A stretch of 64,000 nucleotides of DNA from Elymus sibiricus (GCA_039707655.1 CM077666.1:243194166-243258165), one strand, 5' to 3'; shown: positions 1 to 11,848, counted from the first letter of the stretch. The notes: generated by a model not told the origin, from the letters alone. Numbers and translations are program-made.

Positions 1-318
1 ACCACCCGGGAAGAAGACAAACCCCAGAGCAAAAGCTTCATATGGACCAAAGTCTTCATACAGACAAAGGTCTTCGTATGATCGTGCTAACACTCATGTA
101 TCACAGGGTTACAATGATCGGTCTCATGAATATGAGCATCATTCTTCGAACCATTATGTTCACAAATCGAAGAATTTTTCTGCATATTCATTCGAGTATT
201 CTAATCCCTCTGTGAAGATATTTGCTAGGGATTCAAAGCCAAAACTCTCTGACACTGTGCTTAGACTTATTGCTTCTAAGCCACCCCTTCAGATGTAGGT
301 GGTTAAGAAGAACTGATC
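1..318 (+). pseudogene. copia gag C-terminal / linker fragment
   Basis: Frame 2 is open from the window edge and rich in Ser, Tyr, His and Arg (for example SSYGP-like and NHYVHKSKNF strings), ending LIASKPPLQM then a stop at 296-298 where a Trp codon would be expected before VVKKN, and a second stop at 314-316. This low-complexity basic stretch sits just upstream of the protease, where the gag tail and linker lie in copia elements. No zinc knuckle is visible because the window begins downstream of it or it has decayed. Confidence 0.6.
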
Positions 319-589
319 TCTTTTGCAGGGTCAGTCTCCAGCCATAATGCATTGGATTCTGAAGACAATGCTGGGGACCTGAAAAATCTTGTTGGACGCA
401 AGATAAAATGTCCAAATGGTCTTACCATTTTTTTCGTCCATGGATTTCTTGATGATTGTGCTGTCATATCCTTCAAGAAACTTACATTCTCTGAAAGTCT
501 TCATCGTCAAATGTTTGTTCTTCACAATTCTCTTGTTGAAGCCTATCCTACTAACTGCACTATAGGGTACACTTCCGAAAGCTATAGAA

Positions 590-2116
590 TGGATCCTGGA
601 CAGTGGCTGCACTAACCATATGACTGGTGATCGAAGCTTACTTATGGACTCAATACTTCTTCCATCTACACAAAGTCACATCACATTTGCTGACACTAGA
701 AAAAGCAAGGTATTGGGCCTAGGTAGGGTTGCAATCTCAAAGGATCGGCACATGGATAAAGTGATGCTTGTCGAATCCCTTGGATTCAACCTCATGTCTG
801 TCTCAATGCTTTGTGATCTTGATATGATTGTCATCTTTGGCAAATTTCGCTGTCTTGTGCTAATGGCTTCTGACAAATCTCAAGTCTTTGAAGGTTATCT
901 AAGAGGTGACTTGTACATGGTAGATTTCTCCGCAGGACTACAGCTTGCCACATGTCTTCTAGCAAAAGCTTTAGAATGCTGGCTTTGGCATCGAAGGCTA
1001 GGACATGCTGGCATGAGGAACTTACACACCCTTGTGAAGAAGAAGCACTTCATTGGGATCGAGGGCATCAAGTTCAAGAAGGATCATTTATGTGGGGCGT
1101 GCGAAGCCGGGAAGATGACAAGGGCGAAACATCCCTCGAAGACAATCATGACGACCACTCGTCCCTTCGAGCTGCTGCACATGGACTTATTCGGCCCTAC
1201 TCATTACTCTACTCTTACTACCACTGCACATCTATATGGCTTCGTGATTGTTGATGATTACTCTCGATATACCTGGGTGCACATAATCCTGTATAAGACT
1301 GAAGTGCAGGATGTCTTCAGGCGGTTCGCCAACCATGCCATGACCAACTATGGCGTCAAGATCAAGCACATCAGGAGTGATAATGGCACCGAGTTCAAGA
1401 AAACTGGGCTCGACACCTATCTTGATGTTCTTGGCATCACACATGAGTTGTGAGCTCCATACACCCCACAGCAGAATGGCGTCGTGGAGCGCAAGAACAT
1501 GACTCTTATTGAGATGGCTCGTACCATGCTTGACGAATACAAGACACCGCGCAAGTGGTGGCCTGAAGCCATTGACACCGCATGCCATATCATCAACATA
1601 GTATATCTCCACAAGTTCTTCAAGAAGACATCATATGAACTGATCACTGGTAAGAAGCCAAATGTAAGTTATTTTAAAGTCTTCGGTGCTAGGTGTTGGA
1701 TAAGGGATCCACATCACACTTCCAAATTTGCACCAAAAGCACATGAGGGTTTTATGCTCGGCTATGGAAAGGATTCGCACACCTACAGAGTCTTCAACAT
1801 CTTTCACAATAAAGTTGTTGAAACTGTAGATGTGCGGTTCGATGAGACTAAAGGCTCGCAAAGAGAGCACCTGCCACATGTGCTAGATGAACTTCCTCCC
1901 AGTGAATCTATCAAGCTAATGGGTATTGGAGACATAATACCCACTGAGGAACACGGAGATGAAGAGGTTGTAATACCTGCTCCTGTACAGTGTGAAGACA
2001 ACGCTCACCCTGAAGATAATGCTGAGCCTGAAGACAATACTGCTAAAAATGAAGACAATGCTCAGCAACAGCAAAGTCTTCGCCCTGTTCATCCTCGTGT
2101 GGCAAATGAAGTTTAG
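590..2116 (+). pseudogene. copia protease plus integrase segment, two nonsense codons
   Basis: The aspartic protease motif WILDSGCTNHMTGD starts at 590 (active-site DSG at 599-607). Next come the GAG-pre-integrase zinc region (WHRRLGHAG then CGACEAGK, the H-H-C-C ligands) and the DDE integrase core (LLHMDLFGP, RSDNGTEF, then PQQNGVVERKN). A TGA at 1451-1453 replaces the codon before APYTPQQNG, and the same frame resumes immediately; another TAG lies at 2114-2116. The tail is an acidic repetitive stretch with PEDNA-type repeats, as in related Triticeae copia elements. Integration of element cDNA was the ancestral role. Not functional as it stands. Confidence 0.9.
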
Positions 2117-3561
2117 ATCGAGAAGATTCTTGACAACATCAATGCACCTGGCCCTCTCACCCGCTCAAGGGCCACACAACTAGCCAACTTTTGTAGGGAC
2201 TTTGCTTTCGTCTCTATCTCTGAACCCACCAGGTTGATGAAGCTTTCATGGAACCAGAATGGATTCAAGCTATGCAAGAAGAGCTTCAACAATTTGAGCT
2301 CAACAACATGTGGGAATTCGTCAAGCGTCCTGATCCTCGCAAGCACAACATTATTGGCACGAAGTGGATCTACCACAACAAGCAAGATGAAAATGGTCAA
2401 GTTGTCAGAAATAAGGGCCGTTTTGTTGCTCAAGGTTATACAGAAGTTGAGGGCATTGACTTCGAGGAAACATTTGCTCCAGTGGCTAGGCTTGAAGCCA
2501 TTCAGATTGCTTGCATATGCCAGTTATCATGATATCCTCTTATATCAAATGGATGTGAAAAGTGTCTTTCTCAATGGTAAGATTGAAGAAGAAGTCCATG
2601 TTGCTCAACCTCCAGGGTTTGAAGATCCAAAGCACCCTAAAAAGGTGTACAGGCTCAACAAGGCGTTGTATGGCCTCAAACAAGCTCCACGAGCCTGGTA
2701 TGACACACTCAAGGAATTCCTGAAAAGCAAAGGCTTCAAACTAGGTTCACTCGATCCAACTCTCTTCACCAAGTCTTATGATGGTGAACTGTTTGTACGC
2801 CAAATCTACGTGGATGACATCATCTTTGGATGCACTGACAAACGTTACAGTGATGAGTTCAGTCACGTGATGCAAGAGCAATATCAAATGTCCATGATGG
2901 GAGAGCTGAAATTCTTCCTAGGTCTTCAAATTCGTCAGGAACGCAACAACATCTTCATATCTCAAGAGAAGTACCTCAAGGATTGTTTGAAGAAGTTTGG
3001 AATGCAAGACTGCAAAGGCTGCAAGACGCCAATGCCAACGAATGGCCACCTAAGCTCCGACAAAAATGGTAAAGATTTCGATCAAAAGGTATACCGCTCC
3101 ATGATTGGTTCTTTATTGTACTTATGTGCATCTAGGCCAGTTATAATGCTTAGCGTTTGCATGTGTGCCCGATTCCAAGCGGCACCAAAGAAATCGCATC
3201 ACCTCGCGGTGAAGCGAATACTTCGATATTTGGCTCACACACCAACACTAGGATTATGGTATCCAAAGGGTTCAGAGTTTGTTCTTGTGGGGTTCTCCGA
3301 TTCTTATTATGCTGGTGACAAGGTGGATCACAAGTCTACATCAGGCACATGTCACTTCCTTGGCCGATCACTTGTCTATTGGTCCTCAAAGAAGTAGAAC
3401 TGCGTCTCACACTCCACTGCTGAAGCTGAATACATTGCTGTTGGATCCTACTATGCTCAGCTTCTCTGGATGAAGCAAACCCTCAAGGACTATGACATCA
3501 ACAAGAAGAAAGTACCTCTACTCTGTGACAATGAGAGCGCCATAAAGATCGCCCACAACCC
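2117..3561 (+). pseudogene. copia reverse transcriptase and RNase H segment, frameshifted
   Basis: RT begins in frame 1 ([12 protein letters not shown], then GTKWIYHNK and VARLEAI) and moves to frame 2 around 2515-2535, where [20 protein letters not shown] continues. The catalytic YVDDIIFG is at about 2807-2830. RNase H follows with GFSDSYYAGD (near 3292) and a nonsense codon after LVYWSSKK at 3395-3397, then TAEAEYIA and the last recognisable residues at 3561. The normal C-terminus (IDIRHHF region) is missing, so the element was cut here. The frameshift and the stop mean no functional polymerase could be made. Confidence 0.92.
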
Positions 3562-3566
3562 AATAC

Positions 3567-3590
3567 TATTCTGTTACTAGAAACAGAATA
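3567..3590. repeat. Short hairpin at the copia/MULE-block junction
   Basis: TATTCTGTT and its exact complement AACAGAATA are separated by six bases. It sits right where the copia RNase H frame is lost and may be the edge of the inserted block or a scar. Confidence 0.6.
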
Positions 3591-4230
3591 TTATTCTATT
3601 ACTATCAGCCCCTATAAGGGCGCGACGCGCCCAACCGGTACGCGGCAGAATCTCCCAGACCCGCTGTGACCCGCCCCACCCTAACCCGCCTTCTACCGCA
3701 GGAGGCAGTCGTCGTAGGCGAGCGAGCGATGGCAGCAGCCGGAGCGAGGGAGCCTGCGGCACCGTGACAGGTTGCCGCCGGATCCACAGCCGCAGCCTTC
3801 CTCGCCGGCGCAGCATCGCTGGATCGGTGCCCTCTTCCTACAGCCACCGCCTCCCTGGAGCTGCTCGCCGGATTCGTGATCTCCGCCACCAGCCGCCGCC
3901 TCCCCAGAGCTGCTCGCTGGATCTCCACCACCGCCGGCATACCGCCGTCTCCCCAAGCTCCTCCAGCATTGCCTGCTTCACTGGCACCACCTTCCAAGCT
4001 AATTCCGACGCACCACCGCCGTGAGCAAGAAGATGACAGATGTGAGAACATGCCTCTCCGGGTGATGCGTCCTTCCCACTTGTTGTTTGCTCAATTTGCG
4101 ATCTGGTTGTTGACAGTACAAACACTCAGTTCAAAAATTGTTTTGAGATCTAGGTATGCCTAAAGAAAATCCCATGTGTGTGTCAGTTGATCAGTCCTAA
4201 TTTGCAAAAATCGTATACCCCTGTTGTACT
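3591..4230. other. GC-rich untranslated stretch, no gene
   Basis: About 440 bases (3610-4050) are GC-rich with proline/arginine/serine-only translations in several frames and no domain I recognise. A perfect 15-base palindrome, GGGCGCGACGCGCCC, lies at 3618-3632. It could be the promoter/5' UTR end of the transposase gene or the terminal region of the transposon. After about 4050 the sequence becomes AT-rich and featureless. Confidence 0.5.
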
Positions 4231-4840
4231 GCAAGTTCGATGATACAGAAGCTGATAGTACTTCGCATATGCTTGCATTAGTTCATTACGCCCCTGCCAC
4301 TTGATACACAAGTTGGATGTCAAAAAGGTTACTATCAGTACTTCTCATGTGCATGCATCAGTTCACGTGAGAAATATAAAGATATCCATCAGTTCATTAC
4401 GCCCCCTACCACGACAAGTTCGAAGTTAAGTTTACTATTAGTACATGACATGTGGATGCATCAATTCGAGTGAGACAGACTGGTACTGGGAAAACTCATT
4501 ACCCCTGTTACATAGTAAGTTCAATGAGACAGAAACTGATAGTACTTCCCATGAGGATGCATCAGTTCGAATGAAAAAACATAAACATATGCAACACTCT
4601 ATTACCTTGCTACTAGTGCAAGTTCGACGTTCATAATACTTGGCGTACATGCCTTTTGCATTCATCAGTTCTAAGGAAAAAATAGGAAAAAAACATGCAT
4701 ACGTTCATTAAATACCATAGATGCATCCGTCCTAGCAGTACATGACATGCGCATGCATCAGTTCCAGTTAAAAGCCCACTACTGTAAGTTCGATTTCTAG
4801 GTTACGAGCAGTACATGACATTTCAAAGCAAGAAATATTA
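4231..4840 (+). repeat. Degenerate ~110-base tandem array with CATCAGTTC cores
   Basis: The phrases TACTATCAGTAC, CATGTGCATGCATCAGTTC, ATTACGCCCCTRCCAC and CAAGTTCGA recur in the same order about five times with heavy divergence (cores near 4277, 4356, 4395, 4460, 4560, 4665 and 4756). No open frame is maintained. It lies upstream of the first recognisable transposase exon. Terminal subrepeats of this kind are common in large DNA transposons. Confidence 0.6.
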
Positions 4841-4920
4841 ATCCTAAATTTCCTGACATTTCAAAAAAATGTTGAATGACAATGCAGAAATATGCAAGGC
4901 AGCACGCGCAGTAAGGGTTT

Positions 4921-5481
4921 CACGAGGAAGGAAGATATGAGGCGCCTCCAGGTTGGGTAACACCAGATGTACCCCTTGGATACTTCAACTGTACCGGTAG
5001 ATCTGAAGTTACACCAGAATCAGCGGATGCATAGTCTGGTTCTTATATGCAGCAAATGCCGCTTACCAGGGGTACAAGTTTGGCTACTGCCGGCGTGCAA
5101 CGTGGTCCAAATTGTCCCCAACCATCAAGGTTTTCCTTCCCTGACGCAACCAAAAAGCCAAGGACACACATGCATCCACCATTCGGTCCATCAACGTCAA
5201 CCGTCCGTGCTGCAAAAGCGATTGCGACAGGAAAACAACACCTAAGAGAAAATAATGTTCACCAATCTAGGATGGTGGGAAGTAACAAATATGAGCCGTA
5301 TAGATAGGAGCCACCTCATAACGCATATGCACACCGGCGACCATACAATGAGAGGCGCAGAGCTTCATCAACATTACTCCCGCCAAGAGATGCGCTCCTG
5401 CACGTGCCGAGGGTGACACCTCCCGCGCCCATAAACTAGGGAGAACAACAAACACCAGAGGCATCAAAGACATATACACAT
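4921..5481 (+). pseudogene. Probable N-terminal exon of the MULE transposase gene
   Basis: One frame reads APPGWVTPDVPLGYFNCTG and then a Pro/Arg/Ser-rich region (SRFSFPDATKKPRTHMHPP; RRPYNERRRASS; RVTPPAPIN), interrupted by stops at 5032-5034, 5305-5307 and near 5436. A good donor (CAT|GTAAGT) is at 5481/5482, followed by a short AT-rich intron to the acceptor at 5600. I recognise no domain; disordered N-terminal regions are usual upstream of FAR1 domains. The phase to the next exon does not fit perfectly, so the exact junction is uncertain. Confidence 0.45.
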
Positions 5482-5600
5482 GTAAGTACCCCCTTAGAAA
5501 AACATATAAATAAACATGCGTGTTCGAAAAGTAGAAATAGCATAGTAATGTGATCACCCATCTCACATTTTCTCACAGTCTTTTGTTTTGTTCGCTGTAG

Positions 5601-8600
5601 CGTGCAACATCCTACCATTGATGCATACGTCCTGCCAAGGCTAGAGATGAGGTTTGAATCTTTCAAGGAGGCGAAGGATTTCTACAATGTGTACGCAAGG
5701 CACGCAGGATTCACTGTGAGGGAAGGTTCTAAAGTTGACAACAGGTGGTACCTTTTGTGCACTTGCCATGGAAAGTATGAATCCAAGGTTTCAGAGGCAA
5801 ACCGGCAAAGGAACAAGACAACTTGTAGGACCGACTGCAAGGCTAGAATGAGGGTCAAGCCTGAAAAGGATGGGACATTTGTCGTAAAGGACATAAAATG
5901 GGAACACAACGGAAGGCTTGTGGTCAGCCCGCAAATGCTTCTGTTCTTGCACTCCCACAAAAACTTTACCAGCACAATAATGGAGTACATCAAGTACCTG
6001 CAGTTCAAAGACATCACCCACTCGAAAATCATGAGCATACTAGGCGGTGTTGACCCCGGTGGCTACTTCCTCGAAATGATAGCCCGAGACCTGATTAACG
6101 CGTAAGTTAAACCTTGTTTTCCTCCCATGCCCCCTTTATATCATCAGTTCTAACCAATTATGCAACGCATGTCCTGATGCCAGTTCAACATGAATTTTGC
6201 ACTGGCCTGTTGTGTTTACTCTACAGGAAAGCAAAGAATTCAAGGATGGATGATGTCGACGATGTCCTCAAGACGGTCAACTTCTTTAGGGAGATGAAAG
6301 CAATCAACAAGGAATTCTTCTGTGACATACACGAGTCCGACAGAGTCAGAAACATTTTCTGGGTGAATGCAACAAGCTGCCGCAGGGCCTATCAAGACTT
6401 CGGAGACTGCGTGACATTTGACACCACGTACAAGACCAACAAGTACCATATGCCACTTAGGGTGTTTGTGGGCATTAACAACCATTTGCAGACCACATTC
6501 TTTGCTTTCGCCCTAATAAGAGATGAGGACGCAGATTCATTTAGGTGGCTGTTCAAAACATTCTTGAAATGCATGAGAGGAAAGGCTCCAACATGCATCC
6601 TAACAGGTACCACCGCCATCCAAAAAAAGAAAAAGAAATCACATATTGCTAGTTCTATTCCATATACATACACCAACATCCCCTGACCACTCTTTCTCAT
6701 TCTGATTTCCAGACCAGTGCCCGGCAATGGCTTTGGGGATACCATATGTTTTCAAAAACACGCTACACAAGCTATGCCGCTGGCACATCATGAAAAAGTA
6801 CATGGAGCACTTGGCGTACCTGTACAACCTCTACCCAACCTTCAAGAACGAGTTCACAACAATACTCAACTAGCCCCTCATGCCAACTGAGTCTGAGGCT
6901 GCCTGGAAAGCTCTCATGGATAAGTACAACCTTCACGACGATGCTACGATGGTGTCTATGTGGAATGAATGGGAGAAGTGGATATCAGCCTACTTCAATG
7001 AAATTTTCTGTGCCAAAATGACATCGACACAGCGTAGCGAGAGCATGAACCATGTTCTCAAAAAAAACTTTGTAAATGAGAGACAAAACCTGCACCAGTT
7101 TGTAAGCCAACTAAACAACTGCATGAAAACAAGGAGGCAGATAGAGAATGAGGAGACAATGGCTAACAGGGTAGAGCTCTATCACCTGTCGCAAGATAAA
7201 AACGTGCTCACCAAAATAATGCTTTCTTACTAACACAAGTTTTTGCTGCGAGAAAACTAATAATTTGTTCATCACTCTTGCTTTGTGCAGAAAGAACAGA
7301 ACATGCTGACTCTATACGGATTTGACACTTAGATGACAAAGGTTTTCTCGTGAGGTGTGTACAGCGAGCTTCGAAAGAGGATAAAACTCAGCACCCTCTT
7401 CACGGCGACAGAGACGGATGAGCCTACAAAGTACCTTGTGTGCTACAACAACCCGCAGAAAGAGTTTGCGTGGTCACAACACGAATTCCAGGTGGTTGCA
7501 GACCCCAAGGGAGAAACATACAACTGTGAATGCAAGCTGTGGGACCACACAGGTGAGGACAAAAAAAGATATTACAAACTGTAGTAAATTCTGTTATCAG
7601 TTTTGTTCGACTGAAATGACAGAAACCATGCACCTCTTCCTGACAAAGAAGGCTGGCAGCATTTCGGAGAGATACATCATTAGGAGATACACCAAATGCC
7701 TGAACACACAACCAACCTTCAACAGGAATGACTTGACGACAGTAACGTCGAACAAGGCCTCCCACTACTGCATTGAAAGCACAATCTTCCAGTTGAACAT
7801 GCGTGTACACAGAAAATGCTAGAGAAGTGAAGAGCAAATGGCGAGGTCACATGTCGTTATGGAAGCTCTCGAACAAGAGCTCAACGCCATGGAATCTGCT
7901 GCCAATGAAGGCAATGCGGACAACGGAGCAAAAGCTATTGAGCTTGATGTCGCTACAATCCTATCTAAAATGAACCATTTGGGAGCTATCTGCAGCTACA
8001 ACGAGGACGAGGAGCAACAAGAGCAACAAGACCTTGACCATGTGCAAAGGCAGGAGCAGCACCATGGGCAGACGCAGGATAACGAGCTTGATGGTGCTCT
8101 AGGCGAAGAGCCTGACAACAGGAGATCCTACCACCAATAGCAGCAAAGGGTAGTAAAACCGCCCATATTCTCATGCACAAAGGGGAGGAAGAATAAGACG
8201 CAAGCAGCGAAAGCAGCAGCCAACAAGCCGCCGCACCCTGTCAGACGCGTGGAGTTCGGCCCGGACGGCAAACCTCTCGGGATAAGGGCATGCGGTGTCT
8301 GCAACGTGGTGACCAAACATAATGCACGCACATGCCCACACCGCACAGATGCCATCGTCGACAAGAAAAAGCTGCAAACAACTACCAACGTGGTTCAAAA
8401 GCAGGGCGGAGCTACCCAAGATTCAGCCACCGCAGACAGCACGCGCAAGAGTTACATTTGCGGCAAGTGTGGGGGAACTGATGGACACAATGCCTGCACA
8501 TGCAAACTGGACAAGGGCAATGGTGCTGATCAGAAACAAAGCAATGTCAAGAGTTCCAAAAAATCAAGCGAAAAAGAGTATGAAGAAGAAGAATTTGACG

Positions 8601-8665
8601 ATAATGACGAGGAATCAGACGAAGAAAACGAAGATGAACTTGAAAATGAAGTTGCCGAGGCTTGA
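5601..8665 (+). pseudogene. FAR1-related MULE transposase, broken
   Basis: Exons I can place: 5601-6101, 6227-6606, 6713 to about 7233, about 7290-7552 and 7623-8665, mostly with GT-AG junctions in phase. Domains in order: a FAR1 DNA-binding domain (FKEAKDFYNVYARHAGF, then Cys ligands in CTCHGK and CRTDCKARM); a MULE DDE transposase (VTFDTTYKTNKYHMPL, LTDQCPAMA with the Asp codon split by an intron, CRWHIMKK); half a SWIM motif (YNCECKLWDHTG); an acidic region; and two zinc knuckles (CGVCNVVTKHNARTC and CGKCGGTDGHNACTC). Nonsense codons at 6871, 7330, 7351, 7820 and 8138 kill it. Two oddities: the usual HNH near the end of the FAR1 domain reads HNG, and the second CxH of SWIM is not seen after the intron. 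The ancestral role was binding and moving transposon ends. Confidence 0.9.
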
Positions 8666-9435
8666 GCTGAAAAGGGCACCGACAGAGGACACCATACGCA
8701 GCCGCCAGTGAGAAGGAGCTCAAGACTAAAGAATCCATAAACTGCGACTCTCGGTCCCCTCATAATCGTATCAAAAAAGACTGTCGTTACCAAACTTATT
8801 TATGTTTATTTTCGATTTCCATGTCAGTACTATAGTTAAAGATACCATTTGTGTTTTGCGGGTGCTGGATCAGTGACACTATTATGTAAATCATTCCATA
8901 AGCCTTTTCAATGCACTGTGACAATATATTTAACTGATCTACCTTTCTTTATCGTCAGTACTAATGTGGATTTGCATTTCTGTATCGTCACTACTACTAT
9001 GGATCAGCAACATAATCCATTAAAATTTAAAAAAAAAATCAAACTCTGATAGTATATCAGTACTACTAAACCCAGACGTCAGTCCTAGACTGAGCAACCA
9101 AGCACGCTCGCGCACACCTGAAAAACATTTGCAAACACTATGCTTGGCGTACATGTCAGTCCTAGTGCACCACGCCCATCAGTGCAAAAAGAAATGAGCG
9201 TAAAAGATGACCAACTCAACTACGGCCCAATGGGCATGCGGGATATAAACTTGGACTTACAAGGACATGCAGGGCCCATCTAATTATAAAAAAGTTCAAA
9301 TACTGATCATAATTAAGTTTGAAAAATGTTAATTGTACAGTTAAAATAAAAATAAATTGCATCACTTTACAGTAAACATAGACTAGTCACCTTTAATTTA
9401 TTTTAATAAAGTAAGTTAAATTTGTTTTTTGGAAA
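8666..9435. other. 3' UTR-like and AT-rich spacer, no gene
   Basis: After the transposase stop the sequence becomes AT-rich with no sustained frame. CATCAGT/TCAGTACTA words typical of the block continue (for example 8826, 8956, 9058). I see no gene. Confidence 0.6.
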
Positions 9436-9769
9436 GTTCAACATTGATTATTTATGTAGTACAAATTTAAATATGTGTTACATGTTATTTTTAAATAATA
9501 GAACTATTTTTACAAAATTTAATTTACAAAAAAATAAAGTTCAACTACTTAAAGTTAAAAAGTTCCATAAATATTGGTTGTACAACACTCCTTTAAAAGT
9601 TCAACATTGATTATTTATGCAGTACAATTAAATATGTGTTACATGTTACACACCTCAAATTTAATAATAGTACTAAATTTAAAAAATGCAATTTCCAAAA
9701 CAAATTTTTTTTCAACTACTTAAAGTTAAAAAGTTTCTTAAATATACGTTGCACAGTACTCCTTTAAAA
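9436..9769. repeat. Tandem duplication of ~165 bases, AT-rich
   Basis: Units at 9436-9598 and 9599-9769 both begin GTTCAACATTGATTATTTATG and both end CTCCTTTAAAA, with shared internal AATATGTGTTACATGTTA and TCAACTACTTAAAGTTAAAAAG. A diverged relative of the same sequence lies at 13290-13560 in the same orientation, which helps tie the two halves of the block together. Confidence 0.8.
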
Positions 9770-9903
9770 TCAGTGGAGTATAAAAACATAGATAAAAAAA
9801 TTAATTAAAATATCTGTACAAATGTTTTCAAATTAAATTGGTTTAAACCTTCATTTAAAAACCAGGTTTAAAAAAAATAGGAGCACACACAAAAAGAGTA
9901 AAT

Positions 9904-9987
9904 CTGCTCCAACCAACGGCACAGGGCTGGCGTGACAAACTTGAAACCTTGTGTGCCAGGACGGCCCTGTGCAGATGGTTGGAGCAG
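9904..9987. repeat. 84-base imperfect hairpin
   Basis: Arms 9904-9927 (CTGCTCCAACCAACGGCACA...) and 9964-9987 pair at 21 of 24 positions; mismatches cluster at one 3-base bulge. The loop side continues as a weaker stem (TGGCGTGACAA against TTGTGTGCCA). The size and shape resemble a pre-miRNA or a tiny foldback MITE core. No flanking target duplication is visible. Confidence 0.6.
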
Positions 9988-10536
9988 GCCCACTTGTGAA
10001 TCTCCTCAAGGGAACATGATAGTGTGTGCAAAAAATCCCATCTTATAAACAGGTAGACGAAGAACAAAACCTCTTGACCACGCTGCCTGCCTTTGCCAAA
10101 TGCGTACTGATAAGTTTAGCCCTAGGTCAACCATCAGTCCAAGTATTTATAATCGCGCGGTTCATATGTCATGATTACTGACTCTGCGACGTACAACTGG
10201 GACAAGCAACTAAGTACACCTTGACAAGACGGGTCAGTGTGACCAGTTAATTCCCGTGCTAAAAATGAGGCTTGAACGGTTGGGTTTTCCACGGCACCGC
10301 CAGCGCTAACACTCGGCAGTTGCCACGACGAACTGCAACGGCGAGCCCACGTCCACTACCCCCACTACCACGACGAGCCCGCGTCCAACCGACTCCCCCA
10401 CGTCCCAAACCACACCATAAAAAAAACCTCCGCCTCCATCTCTGCCTCATTCCGAAATCAGCATTGCCGCTCCATCTCCCCTAGCAACTCACCACAACAT
10501 CTCTGTCTCCAAGGCCACCATCGCTGGAGGAGGGAA

Positions 10537-11848
10537 ATCGCAGAGGAGCCGTCTGCCAAGCGTCCCCACGGTGAGACGTCCGACCACACCACCAAGCTCC
10601 ACGATGTTGAGGTCCCCAGTGAGAAGCTCGACTACACCACCAAGCTCAAGGACATTCAGGTGCACGGCAGGGAGCCGCTGGTGGTCGTATGCACCAGCAA
10701 TCCAGACGAAGCCGATGAGATGATCAGGAGGCTCAGGATGAGGGCCGGCGGCATGTTGGAGAGGATCATCGGCATTGATGTGGAATTTACCAGGGAAGAC
10801 GAACCTCCACAGAGGGCAGCAGTTTTGCAGTTATGCGTGGAGGACCACTTCCTGGTATACCACATCACCGCGGCCAAAGAAAGGTGAACCATCCTACTCA
10901 TTCAACCTCTTCATGCAACTGTTTAATTAGTATTGCATCCTGAAATTTCATTAAACTAGTTTCTCAACTAGATGTACTAGTGTAGTTTCTGAACTAGATG
11001 TACTAGTGTAGTTTCTGAACTAGATGCACTAGAATAGATTTTGAACTTGATGCACTAGATTAGTTTCTGAACTTGATGCACTAGATTATTTTCTGAAATT
11101 ATTGCACCAAATTAATTTCTGAACTTGATGTACTAGTGAAGTTTCTGATCTTGATGTACTAGTGTAGTTTCTGGACTTGATGTAGTAAAGTAGTTTATGA
11201 ACTTGGTCTGATGTTACTTTCATCAGCAAAAAAGTAAGAACTTGGTGATGCACTGGTATATGTTTTTTTATTCAACAAATAAAGCTAAACTAGTACTAAG
11301 CAGCAGATAGATCTTTGACTCAACTGTAAATACCAAAAGAAAAATAACATGGTGTACTTGAATTTAATTTTTGAACTTTGTGTACTAGTTTCTGAACTAT
11401 ATTGATCCATGCATTATACTATATAAGCATCTACTTCATGGATTCATAACTTGTAATCCCCACTTGCAGGCCCAAGTGCCTCGACGAGCTCCTGATGGAA
11501 AAGAAGTTGTACACCTTTGCCGGCTTCAGCATTGAAGGTGACAAACGGATGTTGAAGAACTCTGGTCTGGAGATCAACCCCAACAAGTACATCGACATCC
11601 AGCGCAAATGGAGAGTTCTATACTCCGAAAAGGAGTATGACTCTTTGGCTGATGTTGCATCCAGCATGATCCATGAATTCTACCAGAACATGAAGAAGAA
11701 GATCAATAGCGAGGAAGACCATAAACTGTGGGGGATCAGCCCACTGCCAGAGAAGCTCATCAAGTACGCAGCGATAGATGCGTATGCCATCTACGTGTCC
11801 TGGAAGAAAATCATCACCATCAAAAAAGGTCTAAACAAGGCAAAATAG
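10537..11848 (+). CDS. DEDDy 3'-5' exonuclease (WRN-exo type), two exons, ATG probably lost
   Basis: Exons 10537-10883 and 11470-11848 join in phase (AAG|GTGAAC donor, TTGCAG|G acceptor; an Arg codon is split) and run to TAG at 11846-11848. All four catalytic residues of the DEDDy RNase H-fold exonucleases are visible: D and E in GIDVEFTRE (10777-10785), D in AGFSIEGDKR, and Y-x3-D in IKYAAIDAY. The length (~240 aa) suits the single-domain plant WRN-exo-like family, which degrades nucleic acid 3' to 5'. The upstream frame reads xAEEPSAKRPHGE, where x is ATC at 10537-10539; I infer an ancestral ATG changed to ATC. The next in-frame ATG is inside the domain near 10720. A GC-rich leader with a CCATAAAAAA stretch lies upstream. 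It is either a recently dead copy or uses a non-AUG or upstream start. Confidence 0.78.
10957..11216 (+). repeat. 26-base minisatellite, ten units, in the exonuclease intron
   Basis: The unit TAGTTTCTGAACTTGATGYACTAGTG or a close variant repeats ten times without gaps, starting just after the splice donor region. Variation is by point changes only. A partial extra unit occurs near 11375-11398. Confidence 0.95.

Larger units (their letters stand above)
1..3561 (+). mobile_element. Ty1/copia retrotransposon, internal region, truncated at both ends
   Basis: Reading through three frames gives gag C-terminus, protease, integrase, reverse transcriptase and RNase H in copia order (integrase before RT). 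No LTR, PBS or PPT is present: the window starts inside gag and the RNase H stops after the residues SAIKIAHNP, where a hairpin and unrelated GC-rich DNA begin. Several nonsense codons and at least one frameshift show it is dead. The organisation and wording of the integrase and RT motifs are those of a Triticeae copia family, but I cannot name the family. Confidence 0.95.

Noticed and set aside
10272..10484. 70-codon frame upstream of the exonuclease
   Set aside because: Wrong frame for the exonuclease, low-complexity Pro/Arg, and overlapped by an equally long frame on the other strand; best read as 5' leader.
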